Positions 14,534 to 23,292 of a DNA stretch of 64,000 bases are shown here, in pieces. Every line of letters starts with the position of its first letter. The stretch's first letter is position 1. The notes under the pieces were generated by a model that was given only the letters and a program-made list of their open reading frames with translations, had not been told where the DNA came from and ran no database searches. This stretch comes from JAVJUV01 sp040220415 (GTDB lineage: Bacteria > Pseudomonadota > Alphaproteobacteria > Rhodobacterales > Rhodobacteraceae), in NCBI GenBank assembly GCA_040220415.1, contig JAVJUV010000010.1, forward strand, positions 1-64,000, written 5' to 3'. Made by a program: the position numbers and the translations under genes.

Positions 14534-16654
14534 ATGATCGACGCCGACGACCTGATCGCGCTGGTCCAGAACTACAACCCGAAGACAAACGCCACGCTTA
14601 TCGCGCGCGCATATGACTATGCAAAGCGCATGCACGACGGCCAGTTCCGGCACTCGGGCGAGCCTTATTTCACGCATCCCGCCGCAGTCGCCGCGATCCT
14701 AACCGAGCAGCAGTTGGATGATGCGACGATCGTCACGGCCTTGCTGCACGATACCGTCGAAGACACCCGGTCGACCTATTCCGAGATCGAGCGCGAGTTC
14801 GGCCGCGAGATCGCCGATCTCGTCGACGGTGTCACCAAGCTGACCAACCTGCAGTTGTCGTCCACCGAAACCAAGCAGGCCGAGAACTTTCGCAAACTGT
14901 TCATGGCGATGTCCAAGGATCTGCGGGTGATCCTCGTGAAGTTGGCAGACCGTCTGCACAACATGCGCACGATCCGCTCGATGCGGCCCGAAAAGCAGGT
15001 CCAGAAAGCGCGAGAGACGATGGATATCTTCGCACCGCTGGCGGGGCGCATGGGTATGCAGTGGATGCGGGAAGAATTGGAGGACCTGGCCTTTCGCGTC
15101 CTGAACCCCGAGGCGCGCAACTCGATCATTCGCCGCTTCATCACGCTTCAACGCGAAACCGGTGATGTGATCCAGAAGATTACAGCGGATATCGAACAGG
15201 AGCTGGAAAAGGCGGGTCTGAACGCCGAGGTCCTGGGGCGTGCGAAGAAGCCCTATTCCATCTGGCGCAAGATGGAAGAGAAGAAGATCGGCTTTTCGCG
15301 TTTGTCCGACATCTACGGCTTTCGTATCATTGTCGGAACAGAGGCCGACTGCTATGCCGCGCTTGGGGCCGTCCACCGGCGCTGGCGCGCCGTTCCGGGC
15401 CGCTTCAAGGACTATATCAGCCAGCCCAAATCGAACGGCTATCGCTCGATCCACACAACTGTGTCTGGTCGGGATGGAAAGCGCGTCGAAGTGCAGATTC
15501 GCACCCGCGAGATGCACGAGGTGGCCGAGGCCGGTGTGGCAGCGCACTGGTCCTACCGCGATGGCGTCCGCGCGGAAAACCCTTTCGCGGTCGATCCGGC
15601 CAAGTGGATCGCGACGCTGACCGAGCGGTTCGATACCGAAGAGGATCACGACGAATTTCTCGAGGCCGTCAAGCTTGAGATGTATTCGGACCAGGTCTTC
15701 TGCTTCACGCCGAAGGGCGAGGTTGTGAAGATGCCGCGCGGTGCGACGCCGCTGGACTTTGCTTACGCGATTCACACCCGGATCGGCGACAGTTGCGTCG
15801 GCGCCAAGATCGACGGCATCCGCGTCCCGCTCTGGACACGTCTGAAGAACGGCCAGTCGGTCGAAATCATGACCGCCGAGGGTCAGCGCCCGCAGGCGAC
15901 ATGGATCGACATCGTGGCCACTGGCCGCGCCAAGACGGCGATCAGGCGTTCACTTCGCGAAGAGGACAAGGAGCGTTTCATCAAGCTGGGGCGCGAACTG
16001 GCCCGTGTCGCCTTCGAACATGTCGGCAAGCGACCGACCGAAAAGGCGCTGAACACGGCGGCCAAGCACCTTGGAGTGGACAACAGCACCGAGCTTCTGG
16101 CCCGCATCGGGTCGGCGGAACTGACCGCGCGCAAGGTGATCGAAACGCTGTATCCCGACCTGGTCCGGGACACCGGCGACGAGGTCGACGTGGCCCGCGC
16201 GGTGGTCGGGTTGAACCCCGGCCAGACATTCCGTCGTGCGGCCTGCTGTCAGCCTGTCCCGGGAGAGCGGATCGTCGGAATAAGCTATCGTGGCAAGGGC
16301 GTCATGATACACGCCATAGATTGCCCCGCGCTGGCCGAGTTCGAGGAGGAATCGGGCCGTTGGGTCGATCTGCACTGGCAGGAAGGCCGCCATCCGGCGG
16401 TCCATAACGTCAGTCTCGACCTGACCATTGCGAACGACTCGGGCGTGTTGGGCAAAATCTGCACACTTATCGGCGAGCAGAGGGCGAATATCTCGGACCT
16501 GGTTTTCATTGACCGAAAACCGGACTTTTATCGTCTTATTGTTGACGTGGAACTCAGGGATATTGAACACCTGCATGCCCTGATGCTGGCGCTCGAAGCG
16601 GACAGTGATGTTGCTTCGATCTCACGGCATAGGGATCTGGAACGCAAACCGTGA
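14534..16654 (+). CDS. rsh: Bifunctional (p)ppGpp synthetase/hydrolase RelA/SpoT
   Basis: A 706-residue long RSH enzyme making and degrading the alarmone (p)ppGpp. Order: HD hydrolase domain (about 25-180; LLHDTVED with His72-Asp73), synthetase (about 230-350; DIYGFRII, and the basic RFKD loop at about 290-293 typical of bifunctional enzymes, then SNGYRSIHTTV), TGS (about 380-440), a helical/zinc-finger part with CCQPVPGE, and a C-terminal ACT domain (about 635-706). Both catalytic halves look intact. I chose ATG 14534 rather than GTG 14522. Likely co-transcribed with rpoZ (36-base gap). Confidence 0.97.
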   Translation: MIDADDLIALVQNYNPKTNATLIARAYDYAKRMHDGQFRHSGEPYFTHPAAVAAILTEQQLDDATIVTALLHDTVEDTRSTYSEIEREFGREIADLVDGVTKLTNLQLSSTETKQAENFRKLFMAMSKDLRVILVKLADRLHNMRTIRSMRPEKQVQKARETMDIFAPLAGRMGMQWMREELEDLAFRVLNPEARNSIIRRFITLQRETGDVIQKITADIEQELEKAGLNAEVLGRAKKPYSIWRKMEEKKIGFSRLSDIYGFRIIVGTEADCYAALGAVHRRWRAVPGRFKDYISQPKSNGYRSIHTTVSGRDGKRVEVQIRTREMHEVAEAGVAAHWSYRDGVRAENPFAVDPAKWIATLTERFDTEEDHDEFLEAVKLEMYSDQVFCFTPKGEVVKMPRGATPLDFAYAIHTRIGDSCVGAKIDGIRVPLWTRLKNGQSVEIMTAEGQRPQATWIDIVATGRAKTAIRRSLREEDKERFIKLGRELARVAFEHVGKRPTEKALNTAAKHLGVDNSTELLARIGSAELTARKVIETLYPDLVRDTGDEVDVARAVVGLNPGQTFRRAACCQPVPGERIVGISYRGKGVMIHAIDCPALAEFEEESGRWVDLHWQEGRHPAVHNVSLDLTIANDSGVLGKICTLIGEQRANISDLVFIDRKPDFYRLIVDVELRDIEHLHALMLALEADSDVASISRHRDLERKP

Positions 16655-16674
16655 TGGAAAGGACGGCATAAGCG

Positions 16675-17364
16675 GTGGTCTTCAAGCGGCGCAAGCCAAG
16701 GACCTATTACCAGACGGTCTCCGAAAGCCTTTTTCCGAAAGGGGGCTGGCGGCGCGCCGCGTGGTATGTGCTGCACCGATTGCGCAGGCTTCCCGATCCG
16801 GCCCACAAGATCAGCCGTGGCATAGCGTGCGGGGTCTTCGTGTGTTTCACGCCGTTCTTCGGACTTCACTTCGTTCTTGCGGCCGGTCTGGCCTGGCTGG
16901 TGAATGGCAATCTGATGGCGGCGCTTCTGTCGACGTTCTTCGGCAATCCGCTTACCTTTCCGTTCATCGCGGCAGTCTCGATGGAGCTTGGTTCGTGGAT
17001 AATGGGCATGCCGCCAATTCCCTTGCCCTTCGTGGTCGCGTCGTTTTCGGATGCGGCGGTCGAGTTGTGGCGGAACATGATCGCCATGTTCACGACTGAT
17101 ACGACGCACTGGGAGGGCCTTGCCCGGTTCTACGATCGTGTGTTCCTGCCCTATCTGGTCGGAGGCATACTGCCTGGGATCGCTTCGGCGATGGCGTTCT
17201 ATTTCCTCTCCAACCCGCTTCTCGCCGCGTACCAGAAAGCGCGTGTCGCTCGTCTGAAGAAGAGATTCGCCAAGAAGCGCGAGATGGTCATCTCGCGTCG
17301 CATGGAAGCCGCCGAGACCGAGGGTTTCAAGGCACCAGGCACGGATAGGGCCGCGGCGGAGTAG
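16675..17364 (+). CDS. DUF2062 membrane protein
   Basis: A 229-residue protein with the DUF2062 pattern: KISRGIACGVFVCFTPFFGL, NPLTFPFIA and two more hydrophobic spans near residues 155-185, with basic, coiled ends. Function unknown. It starts at GTG 16675 behind GGAAAGGACGG, 20 bases after rsh. In many alphaproteobacteria this gene is followed by pdxJ-acpS-lepB-rnc; here mtgA follows instead. Confidence 0.9.
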   Translation: MVFKRRKPRTYYQTVSESLFPKGGWRRAAWYVLHRLRRLPDPAHKISRGIACGVFVCFTPFFGLHFVLAAGLAWLVNGNLMAALLSTFFGNPLTFPFIAAVSMELGSWIMGMPPIPLPFVVASFSDAAVELWRNMIAMFTTDTTHWEGLARFYDRVFLPYLVGGILPGIASAMAFYFLSNPLLAAYQKARVARLKKRFAKKREMVISRRMEAAETEGFKAPGTDRAAAE

Positions 17365-17391
17365 CGCGCCGCTTGCCCTCTTGCGAAAGTC

Positions 17392-18123
17392 ATGCGACGG
17401 GAGGTTATGGCGAGGAAGACCACGAGCAGAAAGAAGGCCAAGGCCGCGCAACGCCCCCGGCGAAACCCGCTGCGATGGTTAATTCGTGCTCTTGCATCCT
17501 TTGCGATGGCGATCGTCGCTTCCGTGAGCCTTTTCTCGATCATCGCCCCGCCGACGACGCCGTACATCCTTGCCGAAAGCGCGCGTCTTGACGGTGTGCA
17601 GCGACGCTGGGTGCCGATCGACGCCGTGGCGCCGGTCATGGTGCGTTCGGTGGTCGCGGCAGAGGACGCCAATTTCTGTCTGCACTGGGGGTTCGACATG
17701 GCCCAGCTTCGCGCCGCAATCGCGCAAGGTGCCGACAGGGGGGCCTCGACGTTGACCCAGCAGACCGTCAAGAACGTCTGGCTCTGGCAGGGGCGCAGTT
17801 GGCTTCGCAAGGCACTGGAAGGGTTGATGACGCCAGTGGTCGAAGCTCTGTGGTCCAAGCGCCGCATCGTCGAAGTCTATCTGAATGTGGCCGAGTTCGA
17901 TAATGGAGTCTTCGGGGTCGAGGCGGCGGCCCAGCATCACTTCGGTATTTCCGCCGACAAGCTGAATGCGCGGCAGGCGGCACTGCTGGCCGCCGTGCTG
18001 CCCAACCCGAAAGAGCGCCAGGCGGTCAATCCCACGGCGTTCACGCAACGGCGCGCGCAATCCATCGCCGACGGCGCGGCGACGATTGCGGCAGACGGGC
18101 GCGCAAGATGCTTCGAGGATTGA
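17392..18123 (+). CDS. mtgA: Monofunctional biosynthetic peptidoglycan transglycosylase
   Basis: A 243-residue GT51 enzyme polymerising lipid II into glycan strands at the inner membrane. A basic N-terminus, one membrane anchor (about 30-52), then the catalytic glutamate in VVAAEDANFCLHWGFD (Glu91), the GASTLTQQTVKN motif, RKALEGLMTPVVEALWSKRR and the second catalytic motif EVYLNVAEFDNGVFGVEAAA. No transpeptidase domain. ATG 17392 is used; ATG 17407 is possible but lies only 2 bases after GGGAGG. Confidence 0.95.
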   Translation: MRREVMARKTTSRKKAKAAQRPRRNPLRWLIRALASFAMAIVASVSLFSIIAPPTTPYILAESARLDGVQRRWVPIDAVAPVMVRSVVAAEDANFCLHWGFDMAQLRAAIAQGADRGASTLTQQTVKNVWLWQGRSWLRKALEGLMTPVVEALWSKRRIVEVYLNVAEFDNGVFGVEAAAQHHFGISADKLNARQAALLAAVLPNPKERQAVNPTAFTQRRAQSIADGAATIAADGRARCFED

Positions 18124-18171
18124 CCACTTGCCGCGAAACAAGGCATTCAGGGCCATATCGGGGGTAAGTTC

Positions 18172-18837
18172 ATGATCCGGCTCTACCACGTTCCGCTGTC
18201 GCCATTCTGCCGCAAGGTGCGTCTTTCGCTTGCGGAAAAGCGCCTGGAAGTCGAGCTCGTGGAAGAACGCTACTGGGAACGCGACCCGGATTTCATGCGG
18301 CGCAACCCGGCGGGCAAGGTGCCGATCCTGAAGATGGACGGACTGACGCTTTCGGAAAGCACTGCCATCTGCGAATACATCGAAGAGCGTTATCCCGAAC
18401 CGCCGCTTATGCCCAGGGATCACGCAGGCCGGCACGAGGTGCGCCGTCTGGTCGGCTGGTTCGACGACAAGTTTCATAGAGAGGTCACTTCGAAGCTGCT
18501 GTACGAACGGGTGAACAAGAAGATCACCAAGGAAGGCTACCCGGACAGCGCCAACGTCAAGGCCGGGGCAAGGGCGATCAAGTTCCACCTGGATTATCTG
18601 GGCTCGCTTCTGGACGAGCGCCGCTGGCTGGCCGGCAACGAGCTGACGCTGGCGGATTTCGCGGCTGCGGCGCATCTTTCGGCGCTGGACTATATCTCGG
18701 ATGTGGACTGGAACCGGAACGAGACGGTGCGCGACTGGTACGCCAAGATAAAGTCGCGGCCCGCCTTCCGCAGCCTTCTTGCCGACGCCGTGCCGGGATT
18801 TCCTCCGCCGCAGCATTATGCCGACCTTGACTTCTGA
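18172..18837 (+). CDS. Glutathione S-transferase family protein (Cys type)
   Basis: A 221-residue GST with an SPFCRKVR active-site turn, i.e. a cysteine at the catalytic position as in beta/omega-class enzymes that act as thiol transferases or dehalogenase-like enzymes. PAGKVPILKMDGLTLSESTA holds the cis-Pro and Glu-Ser glutathione contacts; the C-terminal helical domain has ELTLADFAAAAHLS. Located directly before queG on the same strand; the partner in metabolism is unknown. Confidence 0.92.
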   Translation: MIRLYHVPLSPFCRKVRLSLAEKRLEVELVEERYWERDPDFMRRNPAGKVPILKMDGLTLSESTAICEYIEERYPEPPLMPRDHAGRHEVRRLVGWFDDKFHREVTSKLLYERVNKKITKEGYPDSANVKAGARAIKFHLDYLGSLLDERRWLAGNELTLADFAAAAHLSALDYISDVDWNRNETVRDWYAKIKSRPAFRSLLADAVPGFPPPQHYADLDF

Positions 18838-18865
18838 GTGCAGCTTCGCCGGCGATGCAGTCGAC

Positions 18866-18916
18866 CCGCCGGGGGCTTTGCCCCCGGACCCCCAGAGTAC
18901 TTCGGAAAAGAAGAAG
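18866..18916. repeat. REP-like palindromic element of Rhodobacterales type
   Basis: A perfect hairpin CCGGGGG-CTTTG-CCCCCGG (18869-18887) followed by ACCCCCAGAGTACTTCGG and AAAAGAAGAAG. The same composite, a GGGGGC-loop-CCCCC hairpin followed by a GAGTATTT-like stretch and an AAGAAGAAG tail, is very frequent between genes in this family from general knowledge. It lies between gst and queG and may act as a terminator or processing site. Confidence 0.75.
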
Positions 18917-18920
18917 TGAT

Positions 18921-19979
18921 TTGTCCTGTGCTGATGAAAGTCGGGTATCGCTGAAGAAGCGGCTGGTCGAGACGGCGCTTGCGGAGGGCGTTGCCATGGC
19001 CCGGGTTTGCCGGCCGGACGCCGCACCCGACGTTCCCGGGCGCTTGACCGCCTTTCTCGCCGCGGGCCGCCACGGACAAATGGCCTGGCTCGAGGACCGC
19101 GCCGCCTGGCGCGGCGACCCCAAGGCGCTCTGGCCCGAGGCGCGCTCAATTCTGATGCTTGCCGAACCCTATACGCCCGATCACGATCCGATGGAGGATC
19201 TGAAACGTCGCGACCGGGGCGTGATCTCGGTCTATGCGCGCAACAGGGACTATCACGACGTTCTGAAAAAGCGTCTCAAGCGCGTCGCGCGCTGGCTGGT
19301 CGCCGAGACCGAATGCGAGGTGAAGGTCTTCGTCGACACGGCCCCGGTTCCCGAAAAGGCCCTGGGCGAAGCTGCCGGCCTTGGCTGGCAGGGCAAGCAT
19401 ACGAACCTCGTCAGCCGCGACCTTGGAAACTGGTTCTTTCTTGGAGCGATCTTCACCACGCTCGATCTTGAACCAGACCCGGTTGAAATCGATCACTGCG
19501 GCTCGTGCCGCAGATGCCTGGATATCTGCCCGACCGATGCCTTTCCGGCGCCCTACCAACTGGATGCGCGGCTTTGCATCAGCTACCTGACGATCGAGCA
19601 CAAGGGGCCCGTCGACGAGGCGCTGCGTCCGAAGCTTGGTAACCGGATCTACGGCTGCGACGATTGTCTTGCCGTCTGTCCGTGGAACAAGTTCGCCCAA
19701 GCGGCGAGTGATCATCGCTATGCCGCTCGGGCCGATCTTGAAGCGCCGCTGCTGGATCAACTGGCCGGGCTGGACGACGCGTCGTTCCGCGCGAAGTTCT
19801 CCGGTTCTCCGATCAAGCGGATCGGGCGGGACAGTTTCGTGCGCAATGTCCTCTATGCTATCGGGAATTCGGGCGATCCATCGCTGGCCCCGGCCGCCAA
19901 GGCCCTGACAGAAGATCCCGATCCGACTGTCTCGGATGCGGCGCGTTGGGCCCTTCGGCGCCTTTTGACGGAAAATTGA
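18921..19979 (+). CDS. queG: Epoxyqueuosine reductase
   Basis: QueG, the cobalamin- and Fe-S-dependent enzyme that reduces epoxyqueuosine to queuosine in tRNA wobble position 34. Seen: FVDTAPVPEKALGEAAGLGW with the catalytic Asp, two [4Fe-4S] ferredoxin motifs CGSCRRCLDICP and CDDCLAVCPW, and a C-terminal HEAT-like tail. About 352 residues. The open frame runs back to 18855, but that part lies in the REP-like hairpin; TTG 18921, behind AAGAAGAAG, gives the natural N-terminus MSCADESRVSLKKRL. yhhQ, a queuosine-precursor transporter, is at 43.9 kb. Confidence 0.94.
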   Translation: MSCADESRVSLKKRLVETALAEGVAMARVCRPDAAPDVPGRLTAFLAAGRHGQMAWLEDRAAWRGDPKALWPEARSILMLAEPYTPDHDPMEDLKRRDRGVISVYARNRDYHDVLKKRLKRVARWLVAETECEVKVFVDTAPVPEKALGEAAGLGWQGKHTNLVSRDLGNWFFLGAIFTTLDLEPDPVEIDHCGSCRRCLDICPTDAFPAPYQLDARLCISYLTIEHKGPVDEALRPKLGNRIYGCDDCLAVCPWNKFAQAASDHRYAARADLEAPLLDQLAGLDDASFRAKFSGSPIKRIGRDSFVRNVLYAIGNSGDPSLAPAAKALTEDPDPTVSDAARWALRRLLTEN

Positions 19980-20044
19980 TCTCGATCAGGCAGAGACGCG
20001 CAACCTGTGTTATGGTGCAGATCCCTCAAAGAACGGAGGAGAGA

Positions 20045-20239
20045 ATGACCAAGCATATCATCGACGGCCCCAGGAAGCGTGACGACAGCGAACGTCTGGA
20101 GCGCTTTGCCAAAATTGAACGCGAAAGCTCGGGCAAGCCGGGCGCGCAGAGTGAGACGCTGAACCGCGAGCCAAGATCCCGGAATCCGGGTGAAAAGCTG
20201 CGGCGCTACACCGAGATGGACAGGCGCGGCGAGGAGTGA
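20045..20239 (+). CDS. Small charged hypothetical protein
   Basis: A 64-residue, highly charged protein (MTKHIIDGPRKRDDSERLER start) with no hydrophobic segment and no family that I recognise; probably mostly unstructured. ATG 20045 follows GGAGGAGAG, a strong ribosome site, so it is likely real. It lies 65 bases after queG on the same strand. Confidence 0.65.
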   Translation: MTKHIIDGPRKRDDSERLERFAKIERESSGKPGAQSETLNREPRSRNPGEKLRRYTEMDRRGEE

Positions 20240-20281
20240 TCCGGCACTTCCCGACGTCTGAAGTGACTGATACTGAGGGGC

Positions 20282-21220
20282 ATGAGTTTTGCCCCTCAAG
20301 ATCCGTTTCGCGCCATTGCGCTGAAGCTGACATCGGTGCTTCTGTTCGTCGTGATGGCGTCTCTGATCAAGGCTGCCTCGGGCGAGGTGCCACCGGGTGA
20401 GGCCGTTTTTTTCCGCTCGCTTTTCGCGATGCCGGTTATCGTCCTTTGGCTTGCCTCGCGCGGCGAGTTGCGAACCGGGCTAAAGGCAGCCGACCCCAAG
20501 GCGCATATCTTTCGCGGCCTGATCGGCTCGATGGCAATGGGGATGAGCTTTGCCGGTCTGGCGATCCTGCCACTCTACGAAGTCAAGGCGATCCAGTATG
20601 TCATGCCGCTGTTCGTGGTCGTTCTGGCCGCGATCATGCTGGGCGAGACTGTCCGCAAGGTTCGCCTGACGGCTGTTGGCATGGGGATGATCGGCGTATT
20701 GATCATCCTCTGGCCCCGGCTAACGGCATTTTCGGACGACACGCTCGATCCGCGGCTTGCCTTTGGCGCATTGGTGGTTCTGACCGGCTCGCTGTGCGCT
20801 GCGTTCGCGCAGATCTTCGTTCGCCGGATGGTCGAAACCGAAGAGACCGCGGCCATCGTCTTCTGGTTTTCCCTGACGGCCACCGGACTATCGCTGCTGA
20901 CAATTCCTTTCGGGTGGGCGGTGCCGTCGCCGCGTGTGGCCATGTTCCTGATCGGAGCCGGGCTGATCGGCGGTGCAGGGCAGATCATGCTGACCAGTGC
21001 CTATCGGTATGCCGATGCGTCGATCATCGCTCCCTTCGAATACGCCTCGATGCTTTTCGCAGTCGCGATCGGTTTTTTCGTCTTCAGCGAATTGCCGACG
21101 ATCGGGATGCTGAGTGGCGCGGCCATTGTCATCGCGGCGGGCGTACTGATCATCCTGCGCGAGCGTTATCTGCACATCCAGCGCGGCAAGGCGCGCAAGA
21201 TCGTCACCAAGTACGGCTGA
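20282..21220 (+). CDS. EamA/DMT-family transporter
   Basis: A 312-residue integral membrane protein with ten predicted helices in two EamA repeats (about 8-140 and 155-290). Typical features are the PGEAVFFRSLFAMP segment in the first repeat and YADASIIAPFEYASMLFAV in the second. Members export amino acids or other metabolites; the substrate is not evident. Stand-alone gene. Confidence 0.9.
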   Translation: MSFAPQDPFRAIALKLTSVLLFVVMASLIKAASGEVPPGEAVFFRSLFAMPVIVLWLASRGELRTGLKAADPKAHIFRGLIGSMAMGMSFAGLAILPLYEVKAIQYVMPLFVVVLAAIMLGETVRKVRLTAVGMGMIGVLIILWPRLTAFSDDTLDPRLAFGALVVLTGSLCAAFAQIFVRRMVETEETAAIVFWFSLTATGLSLLTIPFGWAVPSPRVAMFLIGAGLIGGAGQIMLTSAYRYADASIIAPFEYASMLFAVAIGFFVFSELPTIGMLSGAAIVIAAGVLIILRERYLHIQRGKARKIVTKYG

Positions 21221-21337
21221 TGCCGGTACTCCCGGACAGGGAGATATCCCCCAGAGCGCCGTCGCCTTCACGCTGGACCGCAAGCCCGGTTCTGTGCACA
21301 ATTCCGGATATTGAAGATAAGATATTCGAGGGATGGT

Positions 21338-21766
21338 ATGAGGCACGATGTGTATATCACCCGAAAGGAAGACTGGTCGGACATCGATGGCCCGGAGATA
21401 ATGCTGGACGAGTGGGTGGCCTTCGTCTTTGCTGACAACTCGCTTGAGATCGACCGGCACAAGTCCGCCGCCGAGGATCCGCGGGTGGCATCGGGCGCGA
21501 AAGAGGCAACCCACGCCATCTGGACCAACTGGCCCGCGCGCCAGGCCGGGATCGACGAGGCATGGGTCTGGCTTGAACGGGGCAACCTTGTGGCGAACGG
21601 GGCGGATACCACATTCCGGCGAAAGCTGTTTCTGATCGCCGATGGCCTGGATGCCTGCCTGATGGGAGAGAACGGTGAGTTCTTCAATTCCAGCGGCGAT
21701 CCCGGTGCAAGGCGGCCGCGGACACGTCCTGCCGGCAAAAAGCGACGATGGTGGAAGCTCTGGTGA
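21338..21766 (+). CDS. Hypothetical protein
   Basis: A 142-residue soluble protein rich in Trp and acidic residues (e.g. DDEW-like segment IMLDEWVAFVF and HAIWTNWPARQAGIDEAWVW), with a basic C-terminal tail ending KKRRWWKLW. I do not recognise it. ATG 21338 follows GAGGGATG; the longer open frame from 21311 lacks a ribosome site. The stop is followed after one base by the start of the DUF1294 gene, so the two are probably co-translated. Confidence 0.65.
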   Translation: MRHDVYITRKEDWSDIDGPEIMLDEWVAFVFADNSLEIDRHKSAAEDPRVASGAKEATHAIWTNWPARQAGIDEAWVWLERGNLVANGADTTFRRKLFLIADGLDACLMGENGEFFNSSGDPGARRPRTRPAGKKRRWWKLW

Positions 21767-21767
21767 A

Positions 21768-22061
21768 ATGAACCTGTACTTGACATTGACCCTGGCGCTG
21801 GTTGTGACGATCGTCCTGACGTTTGGGGTCTTTGCCTGGGACAAGCGAAGTTCAGTTGCCGGAGGCGCACGTCTGCCGGAATCATTTATGCTCCAGCTTG
21901 CGGCCTTGGGTGGCTGGCCCGCGGCAAAGCTGGCACAGCGGCGACTGCGCCACAAGACACGGAAACAGCCCTTTGCTGCGCAATTGAACGCCATCGTCGT
22001 CGTGCATGTGCTGCTGGTATGCGGTGGCAGCTTGCTGCTGCTTTCGCAGGTTCCGGCCTGA
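21768..22061 (+). CDS. DUF1294 small membrane protein
   Basis: A 97-residue protein with two membrane helices (about 4-23 and 74-93) and the DUF1294 signature between them: WDKRSS, RLPESFMLQLAALGGWPAAK and the RHKTRKQPF motif. Function unknown. Its start lies 2 bases after the preceding stop. Confidence 0.88.
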   Translation: MNLYLTLTLALVVTIVLTFGVFAWDKRSSVAGGARLPESFMLQLAALGGWPAAKLAQRRLRHKTRKQPFAAQLNAIVVVHVLLVCGGSLLLLSQVPA

Positions 22062-22143
22062 CGTTCGGGATTGGTTAGGCTTGGTTAAGACCCTGTCGCC
22101 GGCAACCCGGAAAACCGGCTAATCCGGGCGGTTTCACCGATGT

Positions 22144-22177
22144 GATACCGACAAAATACCGACGTGATACCGACGTT
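22144..22177 (+). repeat. 11-bp iteron array, copy 2
   Basis: Three gapless 11-bp units: ATACCGACAAA (22145-22155), ATACCGACGTG (22156-22166) and ATACCGACGTT (22167-22177). Thirty bases (22147-22176) equal 5076-5105. It lies between the converging ends of the DUF1294 gene and ilvE, so it is not in a promoter here. Confidence 0.85.
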
Positions 22178-22280
22178 GGGATTCGGCCCCATAGCACTGC
22201 AAAACATGGAGTCCGGGAATTTTCGCGTTGCGCGCGACGCAAGTCGCCGCACGCATCATTAACGCCTTATCGTGTCCCGA

Positions 22281-23150
22281 TCATTCGCGCACGAGTTTCT
22301 CGTACGTCTCCGCAATATCCCGCGTCAAAGCGCCGACCTCGAAGTTATAGTCTCCGATCTTGCCCACCGGCGTCACCTCTGCGGCCGTGCCGGTTAGCCA
22401 GCATTGCTGAAAGCTTTCCAGTTCTTCCGGCATGATGTGGCGCTCGTGCACCTTGACCTGACGGTCTTTCAGCAGACCGACGACCGTTTGCCGCGTCAGT
22501 CCGTTCAGGAAACAATCGGGCAGGGGAGTGTGAACTTCTCCATCCTTGACAAAGAAGATGTTCGCGCCGGTCGCCTCGGCCACGTAGCCGAGATAGTCGA
22601 ACATCATGGCGTCGGCACACCCCTTTGCTTCGGCGGCGTGTTTCGACAGCGTGCAGATCATGTAAAGCCCCGCCGCCTTGGCATGGCTCGGGATGGTTTC
22701 GGGGCTGGGTCGCTTCCATTTCGAGATGTCCAGTTTGGCACCCTTGAACTTGCTGTCGCCGTAATAGGCGCCCCACTCCCATGCCGCGATTGCAAGACGG
22801 ACGGGGTTGCGTGCAGACGCTACACCCATGTCCTCGCCGGCGCCGCGCCACGCGACTGCGCGGACATAAGCATCCGAGAAGCCGTTCGCCTTCAGGACTT
22901 CGGCTTTCGCGGTTTCTATCTGGTCGACGCTGAAGGGAATCTCGAAGTCCAGCTGGCCGGCAGAAAAATGCAAGCGCTCGGAATGTTCACGGCTTTTGAA
23001 AATTTTGCCGTTATAAGCCCTTTCACCCTCGAAGACCGAAGATGCGTAGTGCAGCGCATGGGTCAGGATATGTACGTTCGCGTCCCGCCACGGCACCAAC
23101 TTGCCGTCCATCCATATCCATCCGTCGCGATCGTCATATGCACCAGCCAT
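22281..23150 (-). CDS. ilvE: Branched-chain amino acid aminotransferase
   Basis: A 289-residue class IV PLP aminotransferase of the IlvE type, transferring amino groups between glutamate and branched-chain 2-oxoacids. The N-terminal WIWMDGKLVPWRDANVHILT, the PLP lysine in SHAKAAGLYM (about Lys158), and the EATGANIFFVKDGEVHTPLP and GLTRQTV motifs fit. I chose ATG 23150, behind GGAGGCCCCG; the open frame to 23375 overlaps the petP promoter and gene. Divergent from petP-petR. Confidence 0.96.
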   Translation of the reverse strand: MAGAYDDRDGWIWMDGKLVPWRDANVHILTHALHYASSVFEGERAYNGKIFKSREHSERLHFSAGQLDFEIPFSVDQIETAKAEVLKANGFSDAYVRAVAWRGAGEDMGVASARNPVRLAIAAWEWGAYYGDSKFKGAKLDISKWKRPSPETIPSHAKAAGLYMICTLSKHAAEAKGCADAMMFDYLGYVAEATGANIFFVKDGEVHTPLPDCFLNGLTRQTVVGLLKDRQVKVHERHIMPEELESFQQCWLTGTAAEVTPVGKIGDYNFEVGALTRDIAETYEKLVRE

Positions 23151-23237
23151 CGGGGCCTCCGTTTGCAAAAGTTGCGCGATTAGGTCCGCATCGGTCATTT
23201 TGTTGCGGAAAATCCCGGAATCGCTACCAGTTGAGGC

Positions 23238-23266
23238 TTGGAATGTCAACAAGGCTGACATAAACT
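23238..23266 (+). promoter_or_regulatory. petP promoter with internal dyad operator
   Basis: TTGGAA (23238-23243), a 17-base spacer and TAAACT (23261-23266) form a good promoter 27 bases before petP. The spacer is framed by a 6-bp inverted repeat ATGTCA-N7-TGACAT (23243-23261). A dyad in this place is a natural operator for the MarR-type PetP itself or for PetR. Confidence 0.55.
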
Positions 23267-23292
23267 CCAGTTGCACCATCGGAGGAGGTTTC

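Noticed and set aside
17479..19149. 556-codon minus-strand frame
   Set aside because: Antisense to mtgA, gst and queG, all firmly identified; arginine-rich low-complexity translation is typical of shadows.
20888..21994. 368-codon minus-strand frame
   Set aside because: Covers the ends of the EamA transporter and two smaller plus-strand genes with good ribosome sites; no family pattern.
22062..22280. Terminator hairpins between the DUF1294 gene and ilvE
   Set aside because: GC-rich partial dyads (CCCGG...CCGGG near 22107-22129) exist but have long loops and no T run, so I do not call a terminator.
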